Part shown: positions 62,105-64,000 of the stretch, piece by piece
How the letters are laid out: each line of letters begins with the position of its first letter
Position numbering within the stretch: position 1 is the first letter of the stretch
Origin: Pyrocephalus nanus
Taxonomy: Eukaryota; Chordata; Aves; Passeriformes; Tyrannidae
Direction: 5' to 3'
Length of the DNA: 64,000 nucleotides
Assembly (NCBI GenBank): GCA_038380795.1
Contig: CM076276.1
Location: forward strand, 12,538,001-12,602,000
Made by a program: the position numbers and the translations under genes
The notes under the pieces: model-generated
Seen by the model: the letters and a program-made list of their open reading frames with translations, nothing else
The model's database searches: none
Told to the model about the DNA's origin: nothing

Positions 62105-64000
62105 GTGAGTACCCCCAGCACTGCCAGAGACCCCCAGCGCTCGGGTTTGGGTGGGTTGGATATAAAAACCGGAATTTTTAAATCCCTGCGCTGAAAATTT
62201 GACCCCAGCTTGGCAATCAGTTGGCAGTCTCTTCTGAAGTTACCTTTCAGATGGTGACCTCAGCTGGTTTTCCGTGTGTGTTCTTGTAGTCTGTGGCAAA
62301 TATTGGATTTTTTTTTTTTTTCTTTTTGTCATTATGGACTAAACCTGGATGCATTTTTTTACACTGATCAGTCTGGGACAGCCAACACACAACGCATTGT
62401 TTGTGTTTGTGAATCCTTCTAAAGTCCATGTTCAGGCACCCAAATAAATATCAATTGATCTTCTTAGGAAGTGAGCCCTGGAACTTCCTGTGGAGGTCAA
62501 TGATTACTTTATGATTGTTTCCTTCTGTTGTTCGATATATTGAAAATGTCTGTTTCTATATTTTATTGCAAAGGTTTGTGTAAAAGAACCAGAGTTGTAA
62601 CAAGGCAGTATCTTTTATTCTGAAAAGCTGCAGGCAGGGTGAAGCAAAATGAGCTGGATAGTTTAGCATATAAATTGTTTCTCGAATCAGAAAATGGTTT
62701 GGCCTCTGTGGCCCCTTGGAAGTGTTTGCTCAAGACATATTTGGGACTCACAAGTCTCACGTGTGTCTGATTCAGATAAGGACTGAACTGCAGTTCCTGT
62801 GTCCACACTGATCTTGGCTCTGCCCAGTGCTTTGGTATATTCCTGTACTGGAGCATGATAAACACTGCTGCCTATTTACAGATTCAAATCAGAATAAGAA
62901 GTGTCTAATACATCCATTAAGATATTGTTTTTAGAAATACTGCTTTGCCTTAATAGGGATCTTTTAGGTTGGTCAGTGTTCCCGTAAAGAAAAATCCGAT
63001 TGTCATTAACATGCACAGAAGTGAGGCTCAAAGTGCTAATCCAATTTTTCATGACATACTCTTGAAAGAACATGGAGAAAATTACTTTCCCATGGATTTT
63101 CCTGTTGTGGTTAGTCTCCTCTGTATGCTAGAAGGGGGACACAGGGACTGTAGACTTAAACCAGAGACAGCAGTTTAACCTACCAGAAGCCTTTGTGACT
63201 CACTAACATGAACTCAGACTTGTTTAGCTGGGTTTAAAGCAAAAGGTGCAGTGGAAAGAGAAACCTGCATGAGGTTCCTGTGTGCACTGTCAACTTCTTT
63301 GCCTGTTTTCCTAAGGAAACAAAGCTTTAGACAATGATGGTTTGTAAATGTGTTCAGCTGTCCTTTTTGGGTTCATCTGTCTTCTCTCTCCAAGGACACT
63401 TGAACCCTGTGGCTAATTTCAGTGAAGAATAAGAAACCAAAGATAAAAGACTCCCAAGATTTTGCAAAAATTAATCAACTGTTAATATTTCTGCTGAAGG
63501 AAAGGCTGCAGAAAGGAGCCTTGCACACTTTCCACAAAGTGGGAGAAGAGGCAGAGTCAAGACTTTGAGACTATCCCAGGGAAATGTTGAGATCATGAGA
63601 AAATTCCATCAGGAAACATAAACCAAGGGAAAACCAGATTTGTATTTTGTAAACCATGTGAAGCATTTCTTGGTGTATGCAGCTATATGCTGCAAGGAGC
63701 CTCAGCAGTGGAGATGAGCAGGATTTTTGAATTTATTTATTTATTAATCCCTCAGAATTGCTTCCCTCGGTTTTCAGAGTGGCTGAGAAGTTATGTGAAG
63801 GATGGTATAATGCATCTTTGTGGAGAACTCGTTGACTCTAAGTTGCTTCAGGATTTATGTGGCGGGAAAAAAGGTTTGAAAGGACTGTCATTCATGTTTG
63901 GAGGTGATAATTTTCAGTCTGTGCAGAAAAAAACTTGTGCAAAGGGATCTGTTTGCTGATGAACTGTAGGTCAAGTAAAATTTACCATCCAGTCAGAAGT
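62105..64000 (+). other. SDK1: Intron after exon 14 (partial)
   Basis: It starts with GTGAGT and runs off the window. It contains a T-rich run at 62309-62329. No sequence resembling the expected FN3-4 start was found. Confidence 0.85.

Noticed and set aside
1..64000. CRISPR array, operon, phage or defence system, tRNA or rRNA
   Set aside because: No regularly spaced repeats, no clustered long frames, and no tRNA/rRNA signature seen by eye; the window is an intron-rich vertebrate gene.

Overview
The window looks like vertebrate nuclear DNA, almost certainly from a bird. Sparse, short coding exons with GT..AG borders sit in long AT-rich introns. The dominant repeats are 5'-truncated CR1 LINE copies that end in the bird/reptile-type tail (a variant of ATTCTGTGATTCT). 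Several CR1 copies resemble songbird consensus sequences as I remember them, so a passerine is a reasonable but unproven guess.

I recognise one gene, on the + strand: SDK1 (protein sidekick-1), a large single-pass membrane adhesion protein of the immunoglobulin superfamily. Sidekicks have six Ig domains, thirteen fibronectin type III (FN3) domains, a membrane segment and a short cytoplasmic tail, and act in homophilic synaptic adhesion. The window holds 14 consecutive internal exons, 2,064 coding bases or about 688 codons. They run from the start of Ig3 to the end of FN3-3. All splice phases join without a stop or frameshift. Ig1-Ig2 must lie upstream of the window and FN3-4 onward, the membrane segment and the tail downstream.

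Layout: 1-9803 upstream intron (an inverted CR1 pair, a 64-bp tandem duplication, a CR1 just before exon 1). 9804-31061 exons 1-8, covering Ig3 to Ig6; the 8.7-kb and 6.4-kb introns here carry CR1 pieces, an old LINE reverse-transcriptase relic and a MIR-like SINE. 31062-38904 is a 7.8-kb intron with unexplained open frames on both strands. 38905-62104 exons 9-14, covering FN3-1 to FN3-3. 62105-64000 is the start of the next intron. Exons are numbered within this window only.

There is no prokaryotic-style system, CRISPR array, tRNA or rRNA that I can see. The points most worth a second look are the run of four phase 1-1 exons in Ig4-Ig5 (in-frame skippable cassettes), two apparently extra cysteines, a weak donor after exon 7, and minus-strand coding-like frames inside intron 8. 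Frames of 120-150 codons are expected by chance in 64 kb, so those frames are leads only.
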